64,000 nucleotides of DNA from assembly GCF_006440735.1 (NCBI RefSeq), contig NZ_VFUA01000015.1, positions 1 to 64,000 of the forward strand, in the 5' to 3' direction. The notes beneath the pieces were generated by a model. The model did not search any database. It was not told the origin of the DNA and saw nothing but the letters and a program-made list of their open reading frames with translations. A program made the translations under genes and the position numbers. How positions within the stretch are numbered: the stretch's first letter is position 1; every line of letters begins with the position of its first letter. This DNA is from Mesorhizobium sp. B2-7-1 (GTDB taxonomy: Bacteria > Pseudomonadota > Alphaproteobacteria > Rhizobiales > Rhizobiaceae). Shown one piece after another: positions 1 to 9,844 of the stretch.

Positions 1-135
1 GTTTTCCGTCCGGAATTGCGACGGACAAAAGCGCAATTCCAGGAAAAGTGCATAGCGGTTTTCCGTCCGGAATTGCGACAGACAAAAGCGCAATTCCAGG
101 AAAAATGCACAGCGGTTTTCCGTCCGGAATTGCGT
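1..135. repeat. Tandem array of palindromic intergenic element, 57-bp period
   Basis: The arm GGAATTGC recurs at 12, 69 and 126, and the opposite arm GCAATTCC at 33 and 90, giving a period of exactly 57 bp. Each unit is an imperfect palindrome about 44 bp long with the core AGGAAAAGTGCA/TAGCGGTTTTCCGTCC. The array is cut by the left edge of the window, so its copy number is unknown (at least 2.4). Single longer copies of the same family occur at 17672, 19859 (reversed), 49210 and 62143. The array ends about 13 bp before the dnaN stop codon. Confidence 0.85.
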
Positions 136-147
136 CGACAGGGAGAC

Positions 148-1266
148 CTAGACACGCATCGGCATCAGCACATAGAGCGCCGTCTCGTCGGCCATGTCGT
201 GAATCAGCGTCGGCGAGCCGGCATCGGCCAGCATGAACTTCGCCTCCGAACCGGTGAGCTGGGCAGCGACGTCGAGCAGGTATTTGGCGTTGAAGCCGAT
301 CTCGATCGGATCGGACGAATAGTCGGCCGCCAGTTCCTCGGTGGCGCTCCCCGAGTCGGGGTTGTTGACGGCAAGTGTGACCTGACCCTCGTTGATCGAG
401 AGCTTTACCGCGCGTCCGCGTTCGGACGAGATGGTCGACACGCGGTCGACGGCGGCGGCGAAGGTTTGACGGTCGATGATCAGCTTCTTGTCGTTGCCGG
501 TCGGAATGACGCGCTGGTAGTCGGGGAAGGTGCCGTCGATCAGCTTCGAGGTCAAAACGACGCTGCCGATGGTGAAGCGGATCTTGGTGTCCGACAGTTC
601 CGTAGTCACCGCCACATCGGGATCGTCGACCAGCTTCTGCAGCTCGCTCACCGTCTTGCGCGGAATGATGATGCCGGGCATGCCTTCCGAGCCTGCCGGC
701 GCGTCGATCTCGGCCCGCGCCAGGCGATGCCCGTCGGTCGCCACCGAGCGCAGCTTCAATTTGCCGCCCACCTCATGTGTGTGCAGGAAGATGCCGTTGA
801 GATAGTAGCGCGTCTCTTCGGTGGAGATGGCGAATTGGGTCTTGTCGATCAGGCCCTTGAGCGCCGCCGATTCCAGCCGGAAGATGTGCGAGAACGAGCC
901 CGCCGAAAGCTCCGGGAAATCGGATTGCGGCAGGCACTGCAGGCGGAAGCTCGAACGGCCGGAGGTGACGGTCATCGCGTTGCCGTCCTCGTCCGTCTTC
1001 AGCATCACCTCGGCGCCGTCGGAAAGCTTGCGCACGATGTCGTAGAGCAGATGCGCCGGTACCGTCGTCGCGCCGCCGCGCTCGACCTTGGCGGGCGTTG
1101 CTTCCGTCACTTCGAGGTCGAGGTCGGTGGCCTTCATCTCGAGACTGGCGCCCTCGGCGCTGAGCAGGACGTTGGACAGGATCGGTATGGTGTTGCGCCG
1201 CTCGACCACGCGGTGGACGTGGTTGAGGGACTTCAGGAGATTTGACCGTTCCAGGATAACACGCAT
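148..1266 (-). CDS. dnaN: DNA polymerase III sliding clamp, beta subunit
   Basis: Ring-shaped processivity clamp that tethers DNA polymerase III to DNA and serves as a docking platform for replication and repair proteins. The 372-residue product has the family's usual length and the typical opening MRVILERSNLLKSL, followed by the VVERRNTIPILSNVLL segment of the first clamp fold. The C-terminus ends in YVLMPMRV, the conserved tail near the peptide-binding pocket. I place the start at the internal ATG (1266) because the seven residues upstream are not family-like. It lies downstream of dnaA on the same strand with a 303-bp gap filled with hairpins, so it may have its own promoter. Confidence 0.97.
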   Translation of the reverse strand: MRVILERSNLLKSLNHVHRVVERRNTIPILSNVLLSAEGASLEMKATDLDLEVTEATPAKVERGGATTVPAHLLYDIVRKLSDGAEVMLKTDEDGNAMTVTSGRSSFRLQCLPQSDFPELSAGSFSHIFRLESAALKGLIDKTQFAISTEETRYYLNGIFLHTHEVGGKLKLRSVATDGHRLARAEIDAPAGSEGMPGIIIPRKTVSELQKLVDDPDVAVTTELSDTKIRFTIGSVVLTSKLIDGTFPDYQRVIPTGNDKKLIIDRQTFAAAVDRVSTISSERGRAVKLSINEGQVTLAVNNPDSGSATEELAADYSSDPIEIGFNAKYLLDVAAQLTGSEAKFMLADAGSPTLIHDMADETALYVLMPMRV

Positions 1267-1380
1267 GACGAAACAGGCTCGCTTCAATGAATGAACGGGT
1301 TACCGGCAGGCGGCATCCCGCGAAAGCTCTGAAAGGCTTTCAGAATCTGTGTAAGCTGACAGTAAAAAGCCTGCGAACGC

Positions 1381-1418
1381 AAGCCCGCGGCACCGGTTCC
1401 GGCCGGTAGCGCGGGCTT
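1381..1418. other. Long hairpin in dnaA-dnaN spacer
   Basis: AAGCCCGCG (1381-1389) pairs with CGCGGGCTT (1410-1418), and the loop itself contains CACCGG/CCGGT complementarity. No T-run follows on the minus strand, so this is a weak candidate for a terminator; it could be a structured leader of dnaN. Confidence 0.35.
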
Positions 1419-1452
1419 TCTGGGGATAAAGCCGGCGAAGCGTGCCGCCCTA

Positions 1453-1499
1453 TGCATGTCGCCCAAAACCGCGCAGCGGTTTTGGGAAAACGACATGCA
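1453..1499. repeat. Palindromic intergenic repeat, GCATGTCG family
   Basis: Outer arms TGCATGTCG and CGACATGCA enclose inner arms CCCAAAACCG and CGGTTTTGGG, so the whole element folds on itself. Related copies are at 54941-54986 and 58821-58892. Confidence 0.75.
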
Positions 1500-1514
1500 C
1501 GAAGACAATGCTTG

Positions 1515-1551
1515 AAGCGCGTCGCCAAATCCGTTTCGACGCGACGCGCTT
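1515..1551. repeat. Hairpin AAGCGCGTCGC/GCGACGCGCTT after dnaA
   Basis: Perfect 11-bp stem (1515-1525 with 1541-1551) and a 15-base loop, lying 18 bp beyond the dnaA stop codon on the minus strand. It may help end or stabilise the dnaA transcript, but there is no T-run. Confidence 0.45.
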
Positions 1552-1569
1552 TAGGATTTCCGCGCCCCT

Positions 1570-3117
1570 TCAGGCCTGGTCGTTGATCAGCCTTCTGAGC
1601 AGCTCGAGCTCCTGCGCCAGCGTGTTGTCGCCGCCCGAAAGATCCTCGATCTTGCGCACCGCGTGCAGCACGGTCGTGTGGTCGCGGCCGCCGAAGCGCC
1701 GCCCGATCTCCGGCAACGAGCGCGGCGTCATCACCTTCGACAGATACATCGCCACCTGCCGTGGCTTGACGATCGTGCGCGTGCGCCGGTTGGACAGAAG
1801 CTCCGTCTTCGACACGTTGTAGTGGCGCGCCACGATGCGCTGGATATCCTCGATGCGCACCCGCTTGGGCTCGCCGGAGCGGTAGATGTGGCCGAGGATC
1901 TCGTCGATGCGATCGATGGTGATCTGCGGCTCGAAGGACTGGCGGAACAGAAGCTGGTTGAAGGCGCCTTCGAGTTCGCGGCCGCTCCCGGTCACCGTGC
2001 GCGCGACATGCTCCAGAATCTCGTCCGAGATATCGAGCGAGGTGTCATCGGTCTTGGTGGTGGCGCGGCGCAGCTTCAGCATGCCGAGCCGCATGGCGAA
2101 ATCCGGCGCCGACATTTCCAGCGCCACGCCGCCATTGAGGCGCGAACGCACGCGCGGCTCCAGCGATTCCAGTTCCGACGGCGGCCGGTCGGCCGCGACC
2201 ACGACCTGCTTGGCGCTGTCGAGCAGCATGTTGATGAGGTGGCAGAATTCGTGCTGGATCGACTTGCCCTGCAGGAACTGCATGTCGTCGATGATCAGGA
2301 GATCGATGTCGCGCAGCTGTTCTTTCAGCGTCAGCGCGTTGTTGTCGCGGATCGCGGTGGCGAAGCGCCACATGAAATATTCCGCCGTCAGGTAGACAAC
2401 GCGCGACTTCGGGTTGTGCCGCAGCGATTCCGCCGCGATCGCCTGCAGCAGGTGCGTCTTGCCGAGCCCGACCGTCGCGTGCAGGAAAAGCGGGTTGAAA
2501 CGCACCGCGCTCGACTGCGATTCCGCCACCGCCCTGGCAGCCGCGAAGGCCACTCTGTTCGACGGCCCCTCGATGAAGGAGGCGAAGGTGTAGCGCGGGT
2601 CGAGTGGCGACCCCAGCACATTGTGGCGAAACTCCGGTTCCGCGGACGCGCCCTGGCGGGGCGCCGGCGCCCGTTGTTCCACGCGCCCGGCACTGGCGGT
2701 GCCGTTGGCCAGCGCGGTATGCACCTGCTTGGTCATCTTGCGCGCGGGCGCCACTTCCGGCTCGATAGGGTTGCGCCCCTGGCGCGTCGCGGTGCGCACG
2801 ACGATCTCGATCTTGAGGATCTCCGGATCCTCATGCCGCCACAGCTCCGCGATGAGCTCGAGATAATGGCCGTTGATCCAGGACCGCAGGAAGGCCGTGG
2901 GCACCGAGATGCGGACGACGCCACGGGAGGCCTCTGCGACCTTCATACGGCCGAACCAGCTCGAATAAACCTCGGCTCCGAGACGCGCCTTCAACTGGGT
3001 CTTGACCCGCTCAAACTTCTGTTCCGCGTCGCTGGATGCCGCCACGTCGTGCCCCCCGGCAAAAGTTGCTGGAAATGGGAGCTCGCCCGCTAGCTCCCTC
3101 TCGATGCCGCTCTGCAT
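1570..3117 (-). CDS. dnaA: Chromosomal replication initiator DnaA
   Basis: AAA+ ATPase that binds DnaA boxes at the origin and melts it. The 515-residue product shows an N-terminal helicase-loading domain ([12 protein letters not shown]), a linker, an ATPase core with Walker A GLGKTH and Walker [11 protein letters not shown], and a C-terminal DNA-binding domain with the DnaA signature [16 protein letters not shown]. The reading frame stays open 77 codons upstream, but the ATG at 3117 has the family start ([11 protein letters not shown]) and a good Shine-Dalgarno sequence (AAGGAA) just before it. An 843-bp non-coding stretch precedes it. Gene order rpsT-dnaA on one strand is familiar in rhizobia. 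Confidence 0.96.
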   Translation of the reverse strand: MQSGIERELAGELPFPATFAGGHDVAASSDAEQKFERVKTQLKARLGAEVYSSWFGRMKVAEASRGVVRISVPTAFLRSWINGHYLELIAELWRHEDPEILKIEIVVRTATRQGRNPIEPEVAPARKMTKQVHTALANGTASAGRVEQRAPAPRQGASAEPEFRHNVLGSPLDPRYTFASFIEGPSNRVAFAAARAVAESQSSAVRFNPLFLHATVGLGKTHLLQAIAAESLRHNPKSRVVYLTAEYFMWRFATAIRDNNALTLKEQLRDIDLLIIDDMQFLQGKSIQHEFCHLINMLLDSAKQVVVAADRPPSELESLEPRVRSRLNGGVALEMSAPDFAMRLGMLKLRRATTKTDDTSLDISDEILEHVARTVTGSGRELEGAFNQLLFRQSFEPQITIDRIDEILGHIYRSGEPKRVRIEDIQRIVARHYNVSKTELLSNRRTRTIVKPRQVAMYLSKVMTPRSLPEIGRRFGGRDHTTVLHAVRKIEDLSGGDNTLAQELELLRRLINDQA

Positions 3118-3904
3118 GATCAAAGTTCCTTGTCTTCTCGTACCTGTTTTCCGCCGGGGATGCGCCTCCTGCATCCTTGGTCCAGCGACCTGATTTCGTC
3201 GCGTCGCCACTGCCGCCGCCGGCAAATGAACGTCGCAACTCGCGCAAGGGACCGGCTGCCGGCTCCGCACGCCGGCTATCCGACAACGACAAGGCAATAC
3301 GGCACCCTCCGGCGAAAACGCCGGCGAGACATCGACCGCCATGTACAATTACGCCAGTCCCCTACCCGCACCGCAGAGACAAACCAAGCCACACGCGGAA
3401 TTGCTCCACGTCATGAATTCTGCCATTTTGTGCTGGCCGATTCAGGCTGGGTCAGGGGCTAAAGCCCGTCCCTTCGATGGAGGGACATTACCGAAATCGT
3501 TGTGGATAGGGCAAGGCCACGTCTAACGGTTTTTTAACGAATCTGGTTAGCGGATGGAGCTTGAAATCGGGTGCCGCGGCGACAGGTTTTGACAAAGCCA
3601 TTGTGATTCAAACCCTTTTCCGGCGAATATGAAAAAGGTCGCCCGAAACGAAATATTCTGAAATAATTCTCTTGACAGCTACTTCTCCCCCGCCGCTCGA
3701 CCTTGAGTTGAACAAGCTGTGGATGACCAGCTATAAGCCTATGAAAAAACTACAGATTTTTTGACAGGCAAATTTGGGCCGGTTGCCGCGGGGCGGCGTG
3801 CTGATATCAGCCTTCTTGTATATGCCGGCAAAACATTACTGGCATTGGAATCGCGTCACAAGCGTTGCTCGCGAGCATTTTTTTCAAGTACTTGCCGGCA
3901 AACG
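3118..3904. promoter_or_regulatory. Long dnaA upstream region with two DnaA-box-like sites
   Basis: No gene in this stretch is convincing. It holds TGTGGATAG at 3501-3509 and TGTGGATGA at 3718-3726, each one base away from the DnaA box TGTGGATAA. CTAA-N7-TTAA at 3523-3537 is one base away from the CtrA consensus TTAA-N7-TTAA. These would suit control of dnaA by its own product and by the cell-cycle master regulator. The A+T-rich part (about 3520-3780) is compatible with a promoter region. I do not call it oriC: only two boxes are seen and rhizobial origins are often elsewhere. Confidence 0.45.
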
Positions 3905-3931
3905 AAAAAACCCGGCCTGTGCGGCCGGGTT
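3905..3931 (-). terminator. Rho-independent terminator of rpsT
   Basis: AACCCGGCC (3909-3917) pairs with GGCCGGGTT (3923-3931) across a 5-base loop. Read on the minus strand the stem is followed by six T (A-run 3905-3910). It lies 30 bp beyond the rpsT stop, so rpsT is transcribed apart from dnaA. Confidence 0.9.
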
Positions 3932-3960
3932 CAACGTCGATGAATTGAGGCGGAGTTCGG

Positions 3961-4227
3961 TCAGGCCGACAGCGTCTTGACCCGCTGGGCCAGCCGCGAA
4001 ACCTTGCGGGAAGCCGTGTTCTTGTGGACCACGCCCTTGGTGGCGGCGCGCATCAATTCCGGCTCGGCCACCTTGAAGGCTTCCACCGCCGCGGCCTTGT
4101 CGCCGGCGGCCAGCGCCTCTTCGACGTTGCGGACATAGGTGCGGACACGCGAGCGGCGGTTCTTGTTGACCGCTGCGCGGCGGGCGATCTTGCGCGTTGC
4201 CTTTTTGGCCGAAGACGTATTGGCCAT
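3961..4227 (-). CDS. rpsT: 30S ribosomal protein S20
   Basis: Small basic protein that binds 16S rRNA early in 30S assembly. The 88-residue product has the characteristic N-terminus [19 protein letters not shown], dense in Lys and Arg, and the family core [19 protein letters not shown]. The start is the ATG at 4227, preceded by AGAGAGG. It has its own terminator downstream. Confidence 0.97.
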   Translation of the reverse strand: MANTSSAKKATRKIARRAAVNKNRRSRVRTYVRNVEEALAAGDKAAAVEAFKVAEPELMRAATKGVVHKNTASRKVSRLAQRVKTLSA

Positions 4228-4422
4228 GATGCCTCTCTTCTGATCTGGTGGCGCCAGCGGGGTGCCGCAGGGCGCAAAAAACAAACGGGCAGCCACAAGG
4301 CCGCCTCGGTTGGTGCGGCTTATAGTTCAGCTTTTCCGGCGCGTCAACGCCACTTGGCGGTCTTTTTGGGGACTGGAAGCGCTTGGGGTCATAACCCGCT
4401 TTCAGTCATTGCGCAGCATGCC

Positions 4423-5196
4423 CTAGCGATTGATGAAATTCGGCTTCCGCTTCTCGACGAAGGCGGCCATGCCTTCCTTCTGGTCGTCGAGCGCGAACAG
4501 CGAATGGAACAGGCGGCGCTCGAAGCGCAGCCCTTCGGCGAGTGTCGTCTCGTAGGCGCGGTTGACGGCCTCCTTGGCCATCATCACCGACGGCAGCGAG
4601 AACTCGGCGATCTTGGCCGCCGCCTTCAGCGATTCGTCGGCGAGATCGGCGACCGGCACCACCCGCGATACCAGCCCGCTGCGCTCGGCTTCGGCCGCGT
4701 CCATCATCCGCCCGGTCAGGCACATGTCCATTGCCTTCGACTTGCCGACGAAGCGGGTCAGCCGCTGCGATCCGCCCATGCCCGGCATGACGCCGAGCGT
4801 GATTTCGGGCTGGCCGAACTTGGCGTTGTCGCCGGCGATGATGAAGTCGCACATCATGGCCAGCTCGCAGCCGCCGCCGAGCGCATAGCCCGCGACCGCC
4901 GCGATGATGGGCTTGCGCGTGCGCGTGAGTTCCTCCCAGCCGACGAAGAAGTCCTGCGTATAGGCTTCGGCGAAGGACATCGCCTGCATTTCCTTGATGT
5001 CGGCGCCGGCGGCAAAAGCCTTTTCCGAGCCGGTAAGCACCATCGCGCCGATCCCAGGGTCGGCATTGAACGTGCTCGCGGCCGCCACGACCTCCCCGAG
5101 GACTTGCGAATTCAGCGCGTTGAGCGCCTTCGGCCGGTTCAGCGTGATCAGCCCGACCTTGCCGCGTGTTTCCACGAGAATGGTTTCATAGGTCAT
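4423..5196 (-). CDS. Enoyl-CoA hydratase (crotonase family)
   Basis: Hydrates trans-2-enoyl-CoA in beta-oxidation. The product has 257 residues, standard for a single-domain crotonase. Visible signatures are the oxyanion-hole segments [12 protein letters not shown] and [11 protein letters not shown], and the two catalytic Glu contexts in GGCELAMM and [16 protein letters not shown], as in the mitochondrial short-chain hydratase. The start at 5196 follows GGAAG. It sits 46 bp after mutM on the same strand, an arrangement known to me from other rhizobia (mutM-fadB1-rpsT-dnaA). Substrate chain length cannot be told from sequence. Confidence 0.92.
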   Translation of the reverse strand: MTYETILVETRGKVGLITLNRPKALNALNSQVLGEVVAAASTFNADPGIGAMVLTGSEKAFAAGADIKEMQAMSFAEAYTQDFFVGWEELTRTRKPIIAAVAGYALGGGCELAMMCDFIIAGDNAKFGQPEITLGVMPGMGGSQRLTRFVGKSKAMDMCLTGRMMDAAEAERSGLVSRVVPVADLADESLKAAAKIAEFSLPSVMMAKEAVNRAYETTLAEGLRFERRLFHSLFALDDQKEGMAAFVEKRKPNFINR

Positions 5197-5242
5197 GGTT
5201 CGCTTCCTTCCGCGGCAGTGGGATGATCGTACCGTTCCTAGC

Positions 5243-6133
5243 TTACCGCTGACAGGTCCGGCAATAGAAGGTCGAGCGGCCGCTTTGCACGATGCGCTCG
5301 ATGTGGCCGCGGCAGCCCAGCTTCGGGCATGGCTCCCCCTCGCGGTCGTAGACCGCGAAGGAATGCTGGAAATAGCCGAGCGATCCGTCGGTCTGCACAT
5401 AGTCGCGCAGCGAGGAGCCGCCGGCGGCGATCGCATCGGCGATGACCGAACGGATCGCCTCGGCAAGGCGCCCGCTTTGCTCCTTCGCCTTCTTGGCCGA
5501 TCCGGCGATGGTGCCGGCTTCGCGCAGCGGCGAGAGGCCCGCACGCCACAGGGCTTCCGCCACGTATATATTGCCGAGCCCGGCGATCAGCCGCTGGTCG
5601 AGCAGCGCCGCCTTGAGCGGCGATCTGCGGCCCTTCAGCCGCGAGGCCAGCAGGGGGCCGTCGAGCGCGTTGCCGGTTGGCTCGATGCCGAGTCCCGCCA
5701 GCATCGGATGCGTGTCCGGCGCGCCTTCGGCAAACAGCATGAAGCCGAAGCGGCGCGGGTCGTTGAAGATGACCCGGGAACGTTCGTCCTTCGACGAGAC
5801 GACGTCGAACACGACATGGTCGTGCGCGGCACTTTTCGAGCGCTCGTGATGGAAGGTGCCGGGAATGTCGCTTGCCCCGGCGGCTTCGACGCGGAACGAT
5901 CCCGACATGCCGAGATGACAGATGAGAACCGGGCCGTTCTCGATATGCATCGTCAGGTATTTGGCGCGCCGGCCAAGCGCCGTCACGGTCTTGCCGGTCA
6001 GCCGCTCCGAAAAGCGCTCGGGAAACGGAAAGCGAAGGTCCGGCCTGCGCGCTTCCACCTTGACGAGCCGCGCCCCTTCCAGGACCGGCTGCAGTCCGCG
6101 TCGGACAGTCTCGACTTCAGGCAGCTCAGGCAT
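5243..6133 (-). CDS. mutM: Formamidopyrimidine-DNA glycosylase (Fpg/MutM)
   Basis: Bifunctional glycosylase/AP-lyase that removes 8-oxoguanine and other oxidised purines. The 296-residue product starts [13 protein letters not shown], which gives the catalytic N-terminal Pro and Glu after Met removal. It has the helix-two-turn-helix region ([19 protein letters not shown]) and a C-terminal zinc finger with Cys-x4-Cys and Cys-x2-Cys spacing (CPKLGC...CRTC). Its start overlaps the end of deoB by 8 bp, so the two are probably translationally coupled. Confidence 0.97.
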   Translation of the reverse strand: MPELPEVETVRRGLQPVLEGARLVKVEARRPDLRFPFPERFSERLTGKTVTALGRRAKYLTMHIENGPVLICHLGMSGSFRVEAAGASDIPGTFHHERSKSAAHDHVVFDVVSSKDERSRVIFNDPRRFGFMLFAEGAPDTHPMLAGLGIEPTGNALDGPLLASRLKGRRSPLKAALLDQRLIAGLGNIYVAEALWRAGLSPLREAGTIAGSAKKAKEQSGRLAEAIRSVIADAIAAGGSSLRDYVQTDGSLGYFQHSFAVYDREGEPCPKLGCRGHIERIVQSGRSTFYCRTCQR

Positions 6134-7364
6134 GGCCGCCTATCGTTGCGAGGAAGGATGTTCCGTGGTGGCCAGCCGCCAGGCCGAGGTGTTCCGCGAC
6201 GGTTTCGCCGATATCGGCGAAGGTCGGCCTGAGCCCGATGTCACCGCCCTTCAGCCCCGGCCCGGTGCCGATCACCGGAACGCGTTCACGCGTATGGTCG
6301 GTGCCGCGCCAGGTCGGATCGTTGCCATGGTCGGCGGTAAGGATCAGAAGGTCGCCCGGCCCGATGCGCGACAGCGCCTCCGGCAGCCGGCGGTCGAACG
6401 CTTCGAGCGCTCCGGCATAGCCGGCGACGTCGCGCCGGTGACCGAACTCGGAATCGAAATCGACGAAATTGGCAAAGACCAGGTCGCCGTCGCCGGCATC
6501 GTCCATTGCGCCGAGCGCCTTGTCGAACATAGCCATGTTGCCGCCGGCCTTGCGCACGTCCGAAATGCCGCGATGAGCGAAGATGTCGCCGATCTTGCCG
6601 ACGGCGATGACCTTGCTGCCGCGGCCGGTCAGCCTGTCGAGCAGGGTCGGCTCCGGCGGCGGCACGGCATAGTCGCGGCGGTTGTGGGTGCGCTGGAACG
6701 CAGCTTTTGTCTCGCCCACGAAAGGCCGCGCGATCACGCGCCCGATCTTGAGCGGATCGACCAGCCGGCGCACCGTGAGGCAAAGCTCATAAAGCCGCGC
6801 CAGGCCGAAATGCGTTTCATGCGCGGCGATCTGCAGCACGGAATCGACCGACGTGTAGCAGATCGGTTTGCCGGTGCGGATATGCTCTTCGCCGAGCCGC
6901 TCGATGATCTCGGTTCCGGGTGCATGGCAATTGCCGAGGATTCCCGGCAGCTTGCCCTCGCGGATGATCGCTTCGGTCAATTCGGCCGGAAAGGCAGGCA
7001 CGGTGTCGGGGAAATAGCCCCAGTCGAAGCGCACCGGCAGGCAGGCGATTTCCCAGTGGCCGGAGGGCGTATCCTTGCCGCTCGACACTTCCTGGGCGGC
7101 CCCGTGGAAGGCCGAGGCGATCGGCGACGCGTCGATGCCGGTTCTGAGGCCTGTCGCGGTTTGCGCCGCCCGGCCAAGTCCGAGCGACATCATGTTGGGC
7201 ACAGTCAGCGGCCCATTGCGCAAGCCTTCCCGATCGGCGCGACCATCGGCGCAGGCCTGAAAAATATGTCCGAACGTGTCGGCGCCGGCATCGCCATAGC
7301 GTTCGGCTTCGGCCGCGCCGCCGATGCCGAAAGAATCGAGAACGAACAGGAACGCGCGCGCCAT
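6126..7364 (-). CDS. deoB: Phosphopentomutase
   Basis: Interconverts ribose-1- or deoxyribose-1-phosphate and the 5-phosphate in nucleoside salvage. The 412-residue product begins [17 protein letters not shown], with the metal-binding Asp of the alkaline-phosphatase superfamily (VLDSFGIG), and carries DADTFGH-like and [22 protein letters not shown] segments with the second metal site. The frame is open far upstream but only the ATG at 7364 gives a family-like N-terminus. It overlaps mutM; I see no other nucleoside-salvage gene nearby, so the coupling to a repair gene is not explained. Confidence 0.94.
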   Translation of the reverse strand: MARAFLFVLDSFGIGGAAEAERYGDAGADTFGHIFQACADGRADREGLRNGPLTVPNMMSLGLGRAAQTATGLRTGIDASPIASAFHGAAQEVSSGKDTPSGHWEIACLPVRFDWGYFPDTVPAFPAELTEAIIREGKLPGILGNCHAPGTEIIERLGEEHIRTGKPICYTSVDSVLQIAAHETHFGLARLYELCLTVRRLVDPLKIGRVIARPFVGETKAAFQRTHNRRDYAVPPPEPTLLDRLTGRGSKVIAVGKIGDIFAHRGISDVRKAGGNMAMFDKALGAMDDAGDGDLVFANFVDFDSEFGHRRDVAGYAGALEAFDRRLPEALSRIGPGDLLILTADHGNDPTWRGTDHTRERVPVIGTGPGLKGGDIGLRPTFADIGETVAEHLGLAAGHHGTSFLATIGGHA

Positions 7365-7495
7365 GGGTATCTTTGTTGTCAGTCCTGGCTGCCAGACATA
7401 AGGTTCCCCGGCGGTGTTGGCAAATCGGAAACCAAACTGCAACGGCTTGGCGCCATAGTTGCGGCGAGGCGCGGATGCGGCGGGAGCGAACAGGG

Positions 7496-8434
7496 ATGGC
7501 AAGGCGCGGCAAAACCGCGGCAAGGCAGGCCGCGAAGATGTGCGCGGCCGCTCTCGCGGCGTTCGGCGTCGCCTGCTCGCCGGCACGCGCCGACTGGCGT
7601 GACGGCATCGGCACGTTCCGGATCGGCGTCGTTGCTGAACCCGGCGGCGGCAACACCGTTCCGGGGCTCGCGCGCCTGACCGACGCCTATGCCAATGCGC
7701 TCGGCATGAAGGTCGAGTTCGTCGTCGCGCGCGACTACGCGGCACTGATCGAGGCGCAGGCGAGCGGGCGTGTGCAATATGCGGTTTACTCGGCTCTCGC
7801 CTATGCCGTGGCCTCCGAACGCTGCGGCTGCGTCGAACCTCTGGTGGCACCGGTCGATGCCGACGGTGCCGTCGGCATCCGTTCCGTCCTGGTTACGCGC
7901 GACGGCAGGCTTCCGGACCTTGCCGCCATGGCTTCGCACCGGATCGCGATAGCGCCGGCCGAAAATGTCGGCGGCGCGCTGCTGCCGCTGGCGGCGCTGT
8001 CCGCCGAAGGCGTCAAGATCACGCGGGATTCGCCCTTCCTGGCGCGCGCCGCTTCGGCCACTGCGGCCGAAACGATGCTGAGCGGCGGCGAGGCGGACGC
8101 CCTGTTCGGCTGGGAACCGGCCGATGCCGACGGCCGATCCACCCATTCCGACGGTACGGTCGCGCGGCTGGAGGCTGCCGGGATCCCTGAAGCGTCGCTT
8201 CGGGTGTTGTGGACCTCGGACCTCTTGCGTTACGGGCCGCACGCCGTCCGCAGCGATCTCGATCCAGAGGCGAAACGCCGGCTGATGGTCTTCCTGACCA
8301 ATCTCAAGTCGCAGACGCCCGATGTGTACGACCTGCTGGAGGGAGCGCATTCCGGCGGCTTTGGGCCGGCCGTGCAGAAGGACTATGCGATGGCGGTGGC
8401 GATCGTGCGGCAGGAAACGGCCGGGCAGGAATAG
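7496..8434 (+). CDS. PhnD-like phosphate/phosphonate-type substrate-binding protein
   Basis: Periplasmic binding protein of 312 residues. The N-terminus (basic RRGKTAARQ, hydrophobic [18 protein letters not shown], then DWRDG) is a signal peptide. The body has features of the PhnD family: [41 protein letters not shown], and [14 protein letters not shown]. No permease or ATPase gene is adjacent, so it may feed a distant transporter or act as a sensor. The ATG at 7496 follows GGGAG; an upstream ATG at 7475 is possible. It diverges from deoB across 131 bp. The ligand is not predictable from the sequence. Confidence 0.75.
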   Translation: MARRGKTAARQAAKMCAAALAAFGVACSPARADWRDGIGTFRIGVVAEPGGGNTVPGLARLTDAYANALGMKVEFVVARDYAALIEAQASGRVQYAVYSALAYAVASERCGCVEPLVAPVDADGAVGIRSVLVTRDGRLPDLAAMASHRIAIAPAENVGGALLPLAALSAEGVKITRDSPFLARAASATAAETMLSGGEADALFGWEPADADGRSTHSDGTVARLEAAGIPEASLRVLWTSDLLRYGPHAVRSDLDPEAKRRLMVFLTNLKSQTPDVYDLLEGAHSGGFGPAVQKDYAMAVAIVRQETAGQE

Positions 8435-8438
8435 CGTG

Positions 8439-9062
8439 TCAGCAGTCGCTGCAGGGAATCGTCGGACTCCGGCGGGGCCTTAGATAATAGGTTTCGCTCA
8501 TCGATATGTTGCTGAAGGCCGAGGTCAGCCCGAGCCCCTGCGAATTGCTGGCGGACCAGGTGATGATCGGTCTGTAGCCGAGGTCGCTCTCGACGCGGAT
8601 CAGGAAGGTGTTGCGGATTCTCAGCGTCGCCGGCACCGTGGTGATCGCGTTCACGGCCGCGTCGGCGCTATAGGTGGTGCCCACCACCTTGCGCGACCAT
8701 GCGACCTGCACCCTCGGCGCCGCTTCGTCCGTGATCTGTATGCCTGTGATGATGATCGTCGGCAATGAACGGTTGTAGGGCTGCAGCGTCGATGTGCCGA
8801 TCTTCATCATGGCATCGAGGTTCGCCTTCACGACGGCCTGCTGCTGCGTGACGAGATCCGCGACCATGCTGCCGATGCGGCTGACCTTCTTGCTGGTCTC
8901 GATGGCCTGCGAGGCCTCCATCGTGATGAAATACATGATCAGGAGTACCGGCACGATGAAGGCGAACTCGATCGCCGCGACGCCCCGGCGATCGCGGCAA
9001 AACCGCTCCACCTTCGCCGAAATCCCCTGGAGTGCCCCCGCACTATGCATATCGTCCTCCAT
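8439..9062 (-). CDS. TadE/TadG-type pilus pseudopilin
   Basis: Minor pseudopilin of the Tad pilus, 207 residues. The N-terminal part has the prepilin-peptidase signature RRGVAAIEFAFIVPVLLIMYF, where cleavage after Gly leaves Glu at position 5 and Phe at 6, followed by one long hydrophobic helix. The rest is soluble and ends with two Cys (IPCSDC). The ATG at 9062 is preceded by a weak site; an internal ATG five codons in is an alternative. Only 29 bp separate it from the second TadE gene upstream. Confidence 0.85.
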   Translation of the reverse strand: MEDDMHSAGALQGISAKVERFCRDRRGVAAIEFAFIVPVLLIMYFITMEASQAIETSKKVSRIGSMVADLVTQQQAVVKANLDAMMKIGTSTLQPYNRSLPTIIITGIQITDEAAPRVQVAWSRKVVGTTYSADAAVNAITTVPATLRIRNTFLIRVESDLGYRPIITWSASNSQGLGLTSAFSNISMSETYYLRPRRSPTIPCSDC

Positions 9063-9091
9063 GCCGCGGCTTAGCCGTCGAGCAGTCTCAC

Positions 9092-9703
9092 TCAATTGTC
9101 GTCGAATGGTTCGTTCTGCCAGGTCACGGACGCGAAATGCAGCGTTTTGCTGTCCTTCAGATTTGCCATCGATTTGGCCATGAAATCGGTCATCACCGGC
9201 CATTTGTAGAACACGCGCAGCATGTTGATGGACTCCGCCAGTCCGGGCGAGACAGTAGGAGACACCGTGCTCGCGCCCTGCGTCAGCACGATATCGCCGC
9301 TTACGATCTTGAAGCCCGCCGTCGCGGCGTCCGCGAAGCTCGAATATTCGCGCAGATCGACCAGCAGCGGAGCATTTGGCCCGGTATCGGTGCAGTTGTT
9401 GGAAACCATGATCTGCAGGCGATTGCAGATCAGTTGCTTGATCGAGGCTTCGGTGACGTTGTTCTGCTGAAGCTGCCCGGTGCGCAATTGGCGGGCGACA
9501 TCGTCGGTGACGTTGGCCATCACCTCCTGGCCGGCGAACGAAATGCAGCTCTCGAGGATGGCGAAGACGAGAAGCGCGAACGGGATGGCCAGCATCGCGA
9601 ATTCCATCGCCGTGCTGCCGCGCCTGTCGCTGAAGAAGCCAGGGCGGGCTTTGGCGCGCGCCTTGCTGTCCATGCCGTCGCCGGACGTCGCATCCTTGCT
9701 CAT
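9092..9703 (-). CDS. TadE-type pilus pseudopilin
   Basis: Second minor pseudopilin, 203 residues. It carries RRGSTAMEFAMLAIPFALLVFAILESC, again with Gly | four residues | Glu-Phe at the cleavage point and a single hydrophobic helix. The mature domain contains three further Cys (ICNRL, NNCTD region) that could form a disulfide in the periplasm. First gene of a two-gene minus-strand unit; a perfect CtrA-type box lies about 100 bp upstream at 9803-9817. Confidence 0.87.
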   Translation of the reverse strand: MSKDATSGDGMDSKARAKARPGFFSDRRGSTAMEFAMLAIPFALLVFAILESCISFAGQEVMANVTDDVARQLRTGQLQQNNVTEASIKQLICNRLQIMVSNNCTDTGPNAPLLVDLREYSSFADAATAGFKIVSGDIVLTQGASTVSPTVSPGLAESINMLRVFYKWPVMTDFMAKSMANLKDSKTLHFASVTWQNEPFDDN

Positions 9704-9802
9704 ATCGCGTTCCTGCCGATCCCCTTTGTGGTACCGGCGGCAAGGTTAGCGAAAACCCATTGAGTTCCGGTTTGGATGATCGTTAAATTCGTCGGGCAAG
9801 CT

Positions 9803-9817
9803 TTAAGCGGTCTTTAA
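9803..9817. promoter_or_regulatory. CtrA-type box TTAA-N7-TTAA
   Basis: TTAA at 9803-9806 and TTAA at 9814-9817 with exactly seven bases between (GCGGTCT) match the full CtrA consensus of alphaproteobacteria. It lies 100-114 bp upstream of the tadE-type gene starting at 9703 and just past the end of the secretin-domain gene. CtrA control of flp/tad pilus genes is known in Caulobacter; here it is an inference from motif and place. Confidence 0.6.
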
Positions 9818-9844
9818 TGCCCGTGGATTCGCCCCTCGCAGAGC

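Noticed and set aside
3118..3348. N-terminal extension of dnaA by 77 codons
   Set aside because: No likeness to DnaA, Cys/Arg-rich, and a proper ribosome-binding site lies before the internal ATG.
3400..3800. Chromosomal origin of replication
   Set aside because: Only two imperfect DnaA boxes are seen, and neighbouring genes are not those usually beside rhizobial origins. No skew could be computed here.
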